Made by a program: the position numbers and the translations under genes | Notes under the pieces: generated by a model | What the model was told of the DNA's origin: nothing | Database searches by the model: none | What the model saw: the letters and a program-made list of their open reading frames with translations, nothing else | DNA from: Apostichopus parvimensis | Taxonomy: Eukaryota > Echinodermata > Holothuroidea > Aspidochirotida > Stichopodidae | DNA: 64,000 nt | Direction: 5' to 3' | NCBI GenBank assembly: GCA_000934455.1 | Contig: KN882225.1 | Location: forward strand, 555,949 to 619,948 | In this document: one piece after another, positions 23,935 to 36,500 of the stretch | Layout: every line of letters starts with the position of its first letter | Numbering within the stretch: the first letter of the stretch is position 1

Positions 23935-24292
23935 CTTATATACCGTAGCGCCTTATCACCGAAGTATGGAAGCGCTTCACAGATATTACCCCGATCATAG
24001 ACAACTTGTCGATCCTGCACTATGTGCGCTGTCCAATCTGATCGATCCAGACATACGTCACCGGAGCGGAGCGTGTCCCCCGGGGGACATCCCATAGGGT
24101 GCAGCCACAAGCCAGCGCACATCTCTCTGCCAATTATCAATAGTTGCCTCACCCAATTAGCACCTGGGTGGAGAGAGGCAATCGAGAAGCCGTGCTTTGT
24201 CTAACAGCACTACACTACGGAGCAGCCCTTGGCTGGAATCGAACCCACGATCTACTAATCACAAGTCCATAGCTCTACCGACTGAGCTAATC
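23935..24292 (-). mobile_element. tRNA-derived SINE, minus strand
   Basis: On minus, TTAGCTCAGTCGGTAGAGC (A box) and GTGGGTTCGATTCC (B box) are near-perfect RNA polymerase III promoter boxes at about 24,285-24,230. The body runs leftwards to AAGGCGCTACGGTATATAAG and a TAT/TAA-rich tail. The tail matches that of the plus-strand SINE to its left. The anticodon stem is unpaired, so this is a SINE and not a tRNA gene. Confidence 0.7.
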
Positions 24293-24532
24293 CGTCTAAT
24301 CCACACAACGAAGATCAATACAGCTTCTACGAATGCCACTGGTAGCTCAATTTTCCAAAAAAATTCCCAAATATATACTTTCACTGCAGCATCCGAGACA
24401 ATGATCACAAACGCCACATGGGTTAATTTTCGTGGTTCCGATTTCTTTATTCACGTCCGTCCAAATCAAATACAAGTAACAGGTTGACAATTAAGTTCTG
24501 AAGCATTTAACAACTGCATACGTCCGGCTGTG

Positions 24533-27500
24533 CTACTGCTCGGCTGCATTCCTCTTCACAGTTTTGACTGCGTTCGCCAGCTTCTGTCGCATCATGGCTC
24601 TTACAGCCGATGGTGTTGTTTTTGGGAACGCGCCTGTCACACGTTCTGGAAAAAGAATGGAGACTCTAGATTAGGCTGAGTATGTTATAATAGTAATAAT
24701 ATAGTAATCCAACTTTTAATGCAACTATTGCAAGTGAGCAAGTCTGTACATGCAACTCCGCTACTCCTTTAACGAGAACTCGAATGACGGGGACAACTTA
24801 GCACGAGCGGGACTCGAACCCACAACATACTGCCGTACAATCCGCTCTACCATCTGAGCTATGTGTAGTGCTGTACCTTGATACTTTATCCTTTATATGT
24901 ACACAAGACATTTTAAGGATCCAGTTTCAAATATAGAGTTTATTGCCGAAGATGCCGTTTTCAAGACGTAATTGAGGTAATTATATCAATATTATATTTA
25001 AGCTCTGGCTCATGTTAGGATAGGGAAGTATTAGTGAGTTTATGACTCACAATTCGTATTTTTGTTCCTACAACGTGGACCTAGTCTCAGCGTGGGTTAC
25101 CCTATCGTGATATCGTGTGGGTAGGCCTAGGTTTATTTTTTCCGAGAATGCATAACGATGGTATTCAAGTTCAAATCGAGTATTTTCTAGGGCTTAGTTA
25201 AGTTTTGTACTGTTAAAATATATTATTATAAGTTCACATGCCTTGTTATTGTTGTATTCGAGGGCATCGTGTGTTCATTGTCCAGGCTAAGCGTGCTTTA
25301 CGGTGAATTGTTTAGTGTGTAATGTATTTCGTACTATATTCCGATAGAGCGCCCTATCACAAACAAGATGGCTGCGCCCATGTTATCGTTGAATATATGT
25401 GTGTAATAGGCAAGCCACCCCAGTGAGCCTGCGTAACGTTATCTAATTATTCATTCAGGTATTTTCTTTCATTATTCAACACTTAATGTGTTAACCAGCA
25501 CTGATTAAGATTAAATTCACCTCTGTTGAAATTGGTTTTGGACAAATTGCCTCTCGCTGCTGTGGTAACCACAATTAGTTCTTCAACGATGTTTACTGTA
25601 ATAAGTTACACGTTCTGTGTACGGGGAACTGGTTGAGATGTAATTTACTAGGTCAATTTGTGTTATTGTTTTATTAGTGTAATGCCCTGCCCAGAAATGG
25701 ACGGAGAGATTGTAAGGCAGACGTGCCGAAATTTAAATGTCACAATCTCATAACTATTATGTGTTAAGTCTAGTGGTGCTCCCAGATCTACCCTTGTTAT
25801 TGTAGTTGTTCAGACAGTGTAGAAACCACCCTAATTGGGTCACAGAGAGTACAGTTAGTCTGGTACACAATTTAGCGACTTTATTTTTATGTTTTGTTTC
25901 TTTTTTATTATCTTTCAGGGAAACCACCTGAAGGTGTGCTGCACCGTCCTTTTTGTATTTGTAGTTTTTAACATAATCTCTTGAACATGCTATGTCAGAG
26001 AATTTCCAATGAGCTGCAATGATGTCATCAAAGCAAGTTGGAAGTGAATTGGACATACGGTCCTATAAGGATATTCTCATATGGAGGATTTGCTTCAAAG
26101 CCCCGCCCACTCATGAATAATATTGAGATCGGCACCAAGATCAATAGGGACTATCTACTCACTATGAGTAATCTGACATTGCGTCTTCCACTGTTCGTGT
26201 TCACGAGAAATTATAAGGTTTTGGGTCTGAGCCACGCCCACTCATGAAAATCGGCTCTGAAAACAATAGGGACTATCTACTCACTATGGGTATCTGTCAC
26301 ACAAATATGAGAACAATCTGTCACACTGCATCTTCCACTCATCGTGATCAGCTCCAAAAAAGGCTTTGGTTCTGAGCCCCGTCCATTCATGAATAGCAAT
26401 GTCATCCGCACTACAAACAAACAATAGGAAACCCTTGCCGGACTCACTGATTCCAGTCAAAGTATGAGTGGCCATGTATCCGGTGCTATACAGGCCAGTT
26501 AGCATGTCGTTTACCATTTTCGTGGGTTATTGGTGATTGCACCTTTTGATCAATGCGGGCCATCCCTGCTTCATAGGCCGTTGCGGTAATTCGGTGGGTT
26601 GTGTTGAAAAATCAAAAATATTTTGCCATTATCAGTTCGACCAATCGAGACTGTTTTCATCATGTAACAAGAAAGCCGCTGACTTCGTGATTCCTTGCCT
26701 TTGGGTTGTTTCCCACAGGCATATGTTGATGACATACCTCAACAGTAGGCATATGGTTCGGTATGTTTGGCTTAAGGCATCATTTTTCAATCTTGCCTCC
26801 CAAACAGCGGCACCCAACGCCTTTTCTCCACTCGTTGGGCACTGGATTGTCCTCCCTACAGCATTGCTTACGGTATGTTAAACACATGGGGTATGATGAG
26901 GTCGAGCATGGCTACTGACCCCACTCTTCAATGATGTCACAAGAGCAAGTTGGAAGAGGATCGAGCATAAAGATGGTGACATTCAAACGATTTGCTTCCA
27001 AGTCCCGCTAATTATTGAATATTAATGAGATCTGCTCGGAAAAATTATAGGCAGCATCCACTCACCGTAGATTTTCCATCACTAAAGTGAAAAGCAATGG
27101 GGTGAAAAGTGATCCCTTTATTTTGAACCCCCAACGCTGCGGAAGGTATGTAGATTTGACTGTGTACTATCATCCTCCACCCCCCCCCCTCCCCTGGAGT
27201 GGAATGAGATGCGAACAGTTCACTTTGACCTTATTAGTTTACACGTCAGTAGAGCCGCATACCTCAACAATCTGGTTGGTGGAGCCTTCATCTGTGGATG
27301 GTTTCCTCAGCTCCCGCATCTGTGCCAACATATCCGGCAAATCTGAAATATCAATCATGTAAATAAATTATTCAGACTCCGTTATACAATATGATGTTTC
27401 CATCAAAATGGTGTGGTGCTAAGAGCAGTGACGGCGCTACGGGACTTTGGAGACATGGGGGGAGGGTTATTTCGGTATTGCCCCACCCCGGTCCCTCCCC

Positions 27501-30500
27501 TCAGTTTGGAGAGGCACTGAGAAACAAGAGCCAAGGGCTACGCGATTCCTTGCCTTCAGGAGTTGAAAATGGACTCGAACTTACTGGTCATTATTCTTAT
27601 CATCCTCCTCAGGTTTTTGTTCTCCGCTCGCAGTTGCTTCTTTTCCTCTTTCATTTCCTCGATCTCCTTCTCCAGTTTCTGTATGGTGTTATCCTGAAAA
27701 ATGGTATGCATTTGATTCTTACATAACCAAAACAGACTTATGAGTTTCTGAACCATGATGTCTCTATAATCATTATTTTTATGATGTGACGTCAGACGGA
27801 CATGTATTTCCTATCAAGTCTGATACAAACACACCAACCATAAGTTCAATCGTATGTTAGGAACGTTTTCAATTGACTTCTAATGACCTCGAATAACCTC
27901 CAGATGACCTTCAAAATTTTCGCCACTAAATGTTGACTATATCTCGACTTCCAACCTCATAGCATATTTTACCAAATTCACAGGGGTGGGGGGGGGGGCA
28001 CGGTAACAACGATCGGAATTTCCGTGACCAAGCGATGAGGAGTACGGTAAGCACACAAAGACACGCGAATTCACACGAGCATGATGACGAAGCTTTCTCC
28101 TATCACTATGCACAACTGATATTGGTACTAAATTTGTTATAGTGAGGTGAAAGAAGTGCAGTTGCTATAAATCACCTTGTCAGCAGTTGTAGTTCCTTGG
28201 GGCACCTCTGCAAGAATTTCATTCATGAAGCTCCTGTAGTTCGGTTGCTTGGATTTCTTTGTTTTCTTGTGTTGTTGCTGACAATGCTGAGACACATTCT
28301 ATGAACGAAATAAGGAAAAACAGAATGCTTTTCGATTGTGTGATGGATGATTCATTTGCTAATAAAGCAATTTCAAAATGTGCGCGAAGCACGATGGATT
28401 CCCAGAAGCAGGCAGGAAAATAACCCAAAAATTGATAGGGGAAAATGAAAAATACGTTCATTTATTGTTTATTGAATAGCAATGACTTACATTCTCTGGC
28501 GCACTCTCGATGACTTTCCTCTTCTTTGCTCGATGTCCTCTGCCCATCGGGGCTTCCTCCTTCCTCCCTTCGAGAATCTTCTGGAGTTCTGCCGTGTCAT
28601 CTGTCGAAAATAAAATAAAATGGTGATTGGAATCGTATGCACGCGAAGAGTAGAGGTAATATTACAATATAATATCATTAATAATAATATAATATAGTTT
28701 GTTGCTATTAATAATATATAAATTCTGTTTCTAAGCCAATTAAGTGTGGTGTTCCTGAAGGGTCCATACTTGGTCCATTGTTGTTTAAAATTTATGTGAA
28801 TGACCGCTATAGAGCCAGCAATAAATTTCATATAATCTTTTATGCTGATGATACAACCTGTTCTTTTCCAGTAATGACATTGATTTTCTATTGGATACTA
28901 TACAGAATGAGTTTACATATATTCATAATTGGTTTTGTGGAAATAAATTGTCATTCAATGTTAAGAAAACTACCTCTATTGTGTTTAGTACACCTTCAAA
29001 GCACTTAAATCCTAACATAAATAGAATCAGACTTTGCGGTGTTGAAGTTATGCTGTCTCAGATTACTAAATTTCTTGGCGTTTATATCGATAATCATCTT
29101 TCTTGGAATAATCCTATTCAGAATATTTGTATGAAAGTGTCTAAAGGCGTTGGAGTTCTTAATAGACTTCGCCAAATCCTTCCCAGAAGCACATTGGTTA
29201 CTTTGTATAATACACTCATACTTCCCTATCTTACCTATTGTAATGTTATTTGGGGCAGTACCCATGCTTCTAGAATTGAACCCCTTTATTTACTTCTAAA
29301 GAGAGCCATTCGTTATATTTGTAATGCGGATTACCTCCCTACTACTATTACTGGTTGTAAAACTTTGAACACCTTCAAAAAACATCTTAAAGAGTATCTT
29401 ATATCAAACTATCATTGATTATGTATTTCCTTTCATTGCCATCTTAGTTCTGTTTTCTCTGTATACTTAAGCTTTCATTCTATATTTTATTTGTAAAGGG
29501 GTGTCAATGTAAACAAGCTCTACAGAGCTTCTTGTTGGCACTCCTCAATCTCTATGTTCTCTTGTACATTTACCCAGATCTACTGTTAAATTGCATACTT
29601 TAATACAAGAGATTGAAATAAAGTCTTATGAATTGAATTGAATCGAGTACTTTACATTTGATACAAAAGTTACTTCAACAACAGCTTCCCAAAATTTGTG
29701 TCGCAATAGGTTAAGTTTTAACCGCGCAGCACAGTACCATTCATAATTTGCATTGGCGGCAAAATGTAACATCATGTTCAATGTGTCGTGTCGTTCCCAT
29801 GGTGCGATCAACTTGGGGAAGTTCGAATGCTGATGACCTACTTATGTTCTGTGACCAATGTCAGTGGGAATTATGTGTGCAAAAAGTCGGGTTTTTCCAC
29901 GTGTTATATACCTAGAAGTTTTACGTAAGCGGAGCGAGTTTTCGGGCGGCTCGTTGATTGTGAGGAAGCACTTTTCTAAGCATCAATATTTGTGAAAAAT
30001 ATCGTAAGGTTTTTCAGATATTCTCTTTGAATGTCCCCTCCATATATCTCTCTTTCTCGTTCCACTCAAAGCTTCACAATATACGCTAATTCTGTTAAGG
30101 GAAAAATTATCGTAATTTTCCGTTTATACGGTTTGTGATTTTGTAAACGGATAGTGCATTTGCGGCCGGTTAACCGTTTAAACGGTCACACCCTTACCGA
30201 CCACTAATATTTAAAATAGCTCTCTGGTTGCTGCACGAAACCTGCACCAGGTAGTGAACAGTTAGTGGAGGCCTGTCACGGCGAGAGAAAAAATACACGT
30301 AGGCAAGGCATGACCATTTGCCATGAAGGTTGAACCTGAAAAGCTGGCATCCGCACCTCAAAACACTGGTAAACACATTCAAGTCTACTCCACCCCGATT
30401 TGAGAGCGGTCCATACCCTAGATTGTAAATTTTATATTTATAGGAACTCGATTCATTTGCCCACCCCTACGATTCCGTAACCGAGGTATCAGAATATGAC

Positions 30501-33500
30501 TACAGTAGGTACATGGGTTCCGCGTATGCATGAGTTCCGCGTAAGAATCGGCGACTTTTGCTTGTAACTCCGAAGATACGAAACAGAAACTCTTACCTTT
30601 TTTTGGTAAATCAATCACATACAATAATGATACTTTTCTAAAAGTTTGGTGGTAACGCAAGATTCCGGTGATCAAAAATATATCAAATCCAAAACGGTTT
30701 TTTTGTGCGATCAACGATATTGAACAGTAACTTGCATCTATGTAAACATGTCATATTTTCACACTATAGTAAAACATCTCATCAGCACCATCGTTGCAAC
30801 TATTTGATACGATCATATGAAGGCTCGTTGTGTTTTCCCTCCATTCTAACGGGTGATTAATCCATCGATATCACTAACTTAGAAATATTTTGTTTAAAAA
30901 AACCGTTGCTTCGACCCGAGTTCCGCGTAAACTACCTCGTACTAAGAACAAGATGTACATATACACAATTGAGCAGTGTAGAGTACTGCAACTGTGTACG
31001 CGCGGTATGTACAGCCGGTCAGGAAACTTCATGCACTTGTTGTAACTGTCTACCATGTACATATGCAAATAATTAGGATCATACCATTTCTATAGGGTTG
31101 AATAACTTGAATCGCAGAGCTACTAATAGAAATATATAGGGTCAACCGCACATATAAGCCTACTTTTGTAAAATATTCGACGATATTTTTTATTTATTTG
31201 TATTTTCTTGCTTGTACTGTACACTGTGTCACTTCCTGTACGAAACTCAATTTAACATTTGCACCTGTTCATCGGTGCCGTCTATTCCGGCGAAATAGTT
31301 TTGTTCATCATATTCCCCTGGCAACCACTATCAACAACAATTTGTTCTGCGATCTGGAATTCGAATGCGCTGTTGCTCTGAATAACACAGGTATTGTACC
31401 TTAAGAAATTTCAAATATTTGATGTTTCAATTGAATTGTACTTTATTATCCCTTGAGAATAATGTGTCACATTCTAGGAAGAGAATTATGCTCAATTGAA
31501 ACAGAACCTAGGCTCAATGGATAGGCCAATGTTTTGGCATGGCTGCAGGGTGACGAACAGGTTGCTACCACCCAGGGGTGGCGAAAGAAAGGGGGAGGGT
31601 TAAGCTCCCGGTCGGGAAGGTCTAGCCCCCTCCCCCACCCCCTGTCGGGGAAAATTTTGATTTTGTCAGGGAGCAATTAGGCAAACAAATTATTATTGTG
31701 TATTTATCATTAGGATCATTTTATGATAAAGATAAATGTGACCTTGATTTCCTGGTCAAGTATCCAGTAGGAACATCAGTCCCGAGTCGGGGAGCAAAGC
31801 AAAACAACGTCAGGGAGCTCAAGTCACCGACAAAAAAATCCTGGCGCCACCCTTGCTACCACCCCTTTCAGCATTTAGGAAAGAGGCTAAAGGCTGAAAG
31901 TTCTGTTCAAGTTATGGAATCCCTATGCTGTATCTCAAAATCCGAATAAAAATGATAGTGATGTGTTAAATTTCACTTTTCAGGTGTACAAACAAAACAT
32001 TTCCTGAAGGTTAAGAAGTGCATACATCTCCGTAAAGAAAAAATGAGGTTAGCCTATTTTTAATTTACTACTTTATTTCACTAAGTTATTATTAAAAGAA
32101 TGCTCCACCTCATAATGATTTTTTTGTAGAGCATTAAAATATATGTTGACTGGCAGAGGTGGTGATTTTTCTTAAATATTGGGGGAAGGGGGAATGCCCT
32201 GACTACTACGAATCTACGGAGGGTCAATGCAGGGCACCCCCCCCCCCTACCAAAGAATTAAAGTGCAGCAACCAAAGCAGTTAATCTTAACGTACCTACA
32301 TCTTTTTTCAAACAAATAGACAATTCCTCAACAAAATATTTAGGAACTATTTGCATCTAAGCACCTTTAATTATATCAAATAAGGAGCAGAACTCTCCCC
32401 AGGACACAGTTCACTAACCTATTTGACCCCACCTGTACAACCAACCTACCTGTGCTGACTACATCACAGTTTAAGGCACTTTGGTGTAGCACATCATACT
32501 TCTAAAACGAGAGGCTATCATTCCATGTTCCCCATGCCCAGTGGCCCTACACCCTCACCAAGAATGGAGTTAAAAATGATGGATACTCTCTTGACTGAAG
32601 TTGGTACTTGCCTTTCTTGCTACACCATCATGTGCCAAATGCACACTACTAGAAACATTATCCCAGTCTATTAAGGTACTCCTTATTATTAAATTTACAC
32701 TCTTTTTACCATAGCCTATTTATATTTGCAGACCACAGAAAAGAAAATTGAATGAAGACTCTGGTGGGCCATCCAACAAGAAAAGTAAGTGGAAAGAGAT
32801 TGATTTGTCCATTCCTACTAGAGAAAAAAGGAGGTATCATAACAACAGGCATGTCTGTAACAAACCTCAAAGCCAGGAAAGCCAGCTTACTGATAGAAAG
32901 AAGAAACTAGCTTTGTTCACCAGAAATTATCGGAGGGAGGGAATGATTGACCAAGATTCAAGTAAATTTCCTACACCTCGAATCGAACGTATCAGAACCG
33001 CACTGGAAGGTCTGTCTTCTGGAAAGTACTCCACAATCCATGAAGCAGCCAGTGCCAATGGAGTACACTACGATCAGATTCAACGGAGAGCTATAGGAAA
33101 TGTAAAATGGTACAGACGAAATGGACCTAAACCATATCTCACTCTTGGTGAGGAAAGACATCTAGCACGCTGGGTTGTCACAATGGGAAACAGAGGATTT
33201 CCTGTTACTCCCAAGCAGCTCAAGGACACAGTCCAAGAACTGATCACAAAAGATGGAAGAAGCACTCCTTTCCGAAGCGGAAGGCCGTCTAATGGTTGGT
33301 ATACAGGTTTCCTGAAGAGGAATCCTAGTATTCAACTAAAGCCTACAAAAACGCTCAACAAGGCACGAGCCAAGGTGACCAAACAGGCAGTTGATGACTG
33401 GTTTAGAAACTTCAACTGTTTCATTTCTGACCTGAACCTTTCAGACAAACCAAAGCTCATATACAACTTTGATGAGACAGGGTTTGGACTGAGTGGCAAA

Positions 33501-36500
33501 CCACCTAGATATGCCCTTGGATCTCGACATATGAAAGGAGCACTGCCACAAATGACTTCCGGTGAGGGTAAGAAACAAATAACAGTGGGTGTTTGTGCCA
33601 ATGCAGATGGTAAGCTTCTCCCTCCCTATTTCCTATTCAAAGGAACCAGACCCAATTCTTGGGATCCCCTGGCAGGTGCACCTCCGAAGAGTGTGGCATA
33701 CTTTACAGAGTCAGGATGGATGACACAAACATCTTTTCAATACTGGTTCCAAAACCAGTTTGTCCAAAACATTGGAAATGAAAGACCAGTGGTGTTACTG
33801 TTAGACTCACATGAAGGGCATATTGCCTATGATCTCTTCCAAACAGCAGAAGAAAACAACATACATCTGTACCGGTTTCTACCTAATGCCACACACTTTT
33901 TACAGCCGCTAGATGTTGGTGTCTTTGGACACATGAAAAGGTCCTACTGGGACTATCTCAGGAAATGGGTGGCCCGTAATCCTGGGGAGACGATTACACA
34001 GAGAAATGTTAGTAGAATCATTGGCAACATCTGGGAAGATTTGGAAAGGCCTGGTCTAATCAGGAAGAGCTTCATATCATCAGGTATTTTTCCAGTAAAC
34101 AGAGCTGCTGTCACTGATGAGATGACCATGCCCTCCCTGACTTTTAGAGTAGAAACCACTGACACAGAATGTGCAGACAAGGTGACAACAAGAGCATTAC
34201 CTGAAACCACAGTACACATGCCAACAACTCCAGATGCACAAAGAGCAGTCTCAGCACACTTAACAAAGGCAACAGAACTTCCTTCGGTTAAACCGCAGAA
34301 GAAGGCTAGGCGCAGGCTATGTAATGAGCTGCCATATGACGTTACAAGTCCAACAGCAATAGATACAATGAAGGAACATCTACTCAGCAAATGCCGGTCA
34401 AAAGCAAGAAAGGAACTTTTGGCTAAGAAAAAGCATTTCCAAAAGAAGGGAATTGAAAACCTTGTTCAAAAAAAAAAATCTCAAGAGTGTAGATGCCCTA
34501 TCTGTGGAGGAAAATATGAAGAAAGTGTAAAGGTTGGGTGGGTTGGATGTGACACATGCAACCAATGGTATCATATGTCATGTATGCCAAAAGAACTTGT
34601 TACTGCTAAAATGCTCAGAAAAAAGGAATGGTGTTGTCCAAATTGTAAATAGAATCTTAATCTACAGCACTGCCACAGAGTCACAAAACTGTTAGGATTT
34701 TTAAAGAAGATTATTCAATTCTAGTTTCATTGTTTGTAAGTTGGATATAGGCAAAATGTTGAATTGGTTAAGCTGGTATTCTCATCAATAGAATTCTAGC
34801 TATCCCATAAATTGTTGCCTATAGCAAGCCTGGTGAGGCAATTTGTGTATTTTGGAAGATGGAAACACAACAACATTCCATCTATCATCCATCATTTATT
34901 TTCTTACAGGAGAACAAAAACCTATCATTGTACGACAGTGTAATCAAAGGTTACCATGAATACAAAATTGCTCCACCTTTGGCCCTGGAGATGATTCTCC
35001 AACCAGAATATGCAAATATACATGACAAAGATGCCATCTTAGTTTGGATGCCAAGCATCACAGAGGGAAATGTGTTGGAACAGAAGACCTCACAGGGACT
35101 ATATGTGAAAGATTTAGTAACCCCAATCCCTCTCATCATTGGACATGTCCCAAGAGGCTTAGCTGCAGTATTTCGGCAATTACTTGATGAAAAGTATTCT
35201 ATAAAATGTGTAGCAACGGGAAAGCCTGTTCCTAGCTTTCCACCTTGGCCTCACCCATCAGAGAAAGGGGGTGGGGTGGTTATACCCTGTGTGTACAAAA
35301 TATATGGCAAACCAGTTCAAATTGGGGAGGTGATTAACAAGGTAAGAAATATTTTCCCAAAAGTTAAGGGTGGTGATGCCATGAAATTATCAATTGTCTA
35401 AAGTTCATAAACCTTGACCAAGGTTGTAATCAGCCAGGGTAGTTAGTTTAATAAGTGTCATAAAAAACTGGCTTTGTTCATTGTTAAAGATTGATGTGTA
35501 AAAGAAAAGCACACGTAACATTTGATGATATTTGTTAAGTTTGTTGATTTGTTTGGTTCCTAATTTCCTGATCCTTTCAAGTATATATTATACAGCAAGC
35601 TTATACCTCATTTTGTTAGCAGTGAGCACTGTAAATGGTATCATTTATTTTTGTTCAGGAATTTCATCTGCAAATCAAATGTTATGATATTGCAACACAC
35701 TGAAATTTGAGAAAACAAATAAAATTTCAAGCACAGAAGGAAATTGTTGCAGTTTTTTGGCCTAGACATGACACTCATCACTATTATTGTCCTGCTTGTG
35801 CTGCTTGCTCGTCAAAAAGGATGTGCGGCAATTGTTGATGGATTCGAAGTGTCTAGTTTTTGTAAGAAAGCTGTTAAATGGGAGAAGGATGGTTACACGT
35901 CTGCCTCATTACTCCCTGAAAACTATTGGAAAACAGAAGCGACATTCTTGCCGTGTCCATCCATGATCTCACATACCTGTACTTTGACCAGTATAGTCTC
36001 CAGTGGACCTTTCAGAAGTCATGAATACAAGATAAAAGAGTCAAGTTACCAATAATTTCTCTCCAAACTAAACTGTCAATACAAGAAATATTGTATCGTG
36101 ACAATACAATAGCAAAAGGACTAGGCCAGCAACTAGGTCAGCAAAAGGCAAACAAAATGTTTAGCGTTCTGCCCCCTTTCTTTTAAATGGCCGCCCGGCC
36201 AATTTTCCAAAACAACGGGTCGGACTATTTTTCAAGACGACTGCCAGCAATTGACTATTTCTACAGCAAAGACACGGTGACGAGTCTTTGAGTGTACAAT
36301 TTTTTTTTAAAAGACATAGTATTTTATCATTTAAAAACAAAGCAGGTGGCCTCCAAAAAAGAAGTGGGTGGTGACACTAAAGATGATATTTTTAATTTGG
36401 CCTAATAATTGATCTGAAACAAAGAAACAGTGTTTAAAATTGCATGAAATGCAACACAAAACCATGATAAAATAAAACATGAAACTCACACAACTATCTA

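Noticed and set aside
24230-24880. Functional tRNA genes
   Set aside because: A and B boxes are good but the acceptor and anticodon stems do not form properly, and one is joined to a SINE body with tail.
32043-34652. Domesticated single-copy host gene (POGZ or JRK type)
   Set aside because: Flanking perfect TIRs and TA duplication with a complete catalytic triad point to a transposon copy; domestication cannot be excluded without copy number.
35744-36055. Third gene in the pogo-type element (103-aa frame with hydrophobic start)
   Set aside because: It starts after the polyadenylation signal, has no recognisable family and no splice support; kept only as noncoding sequence.
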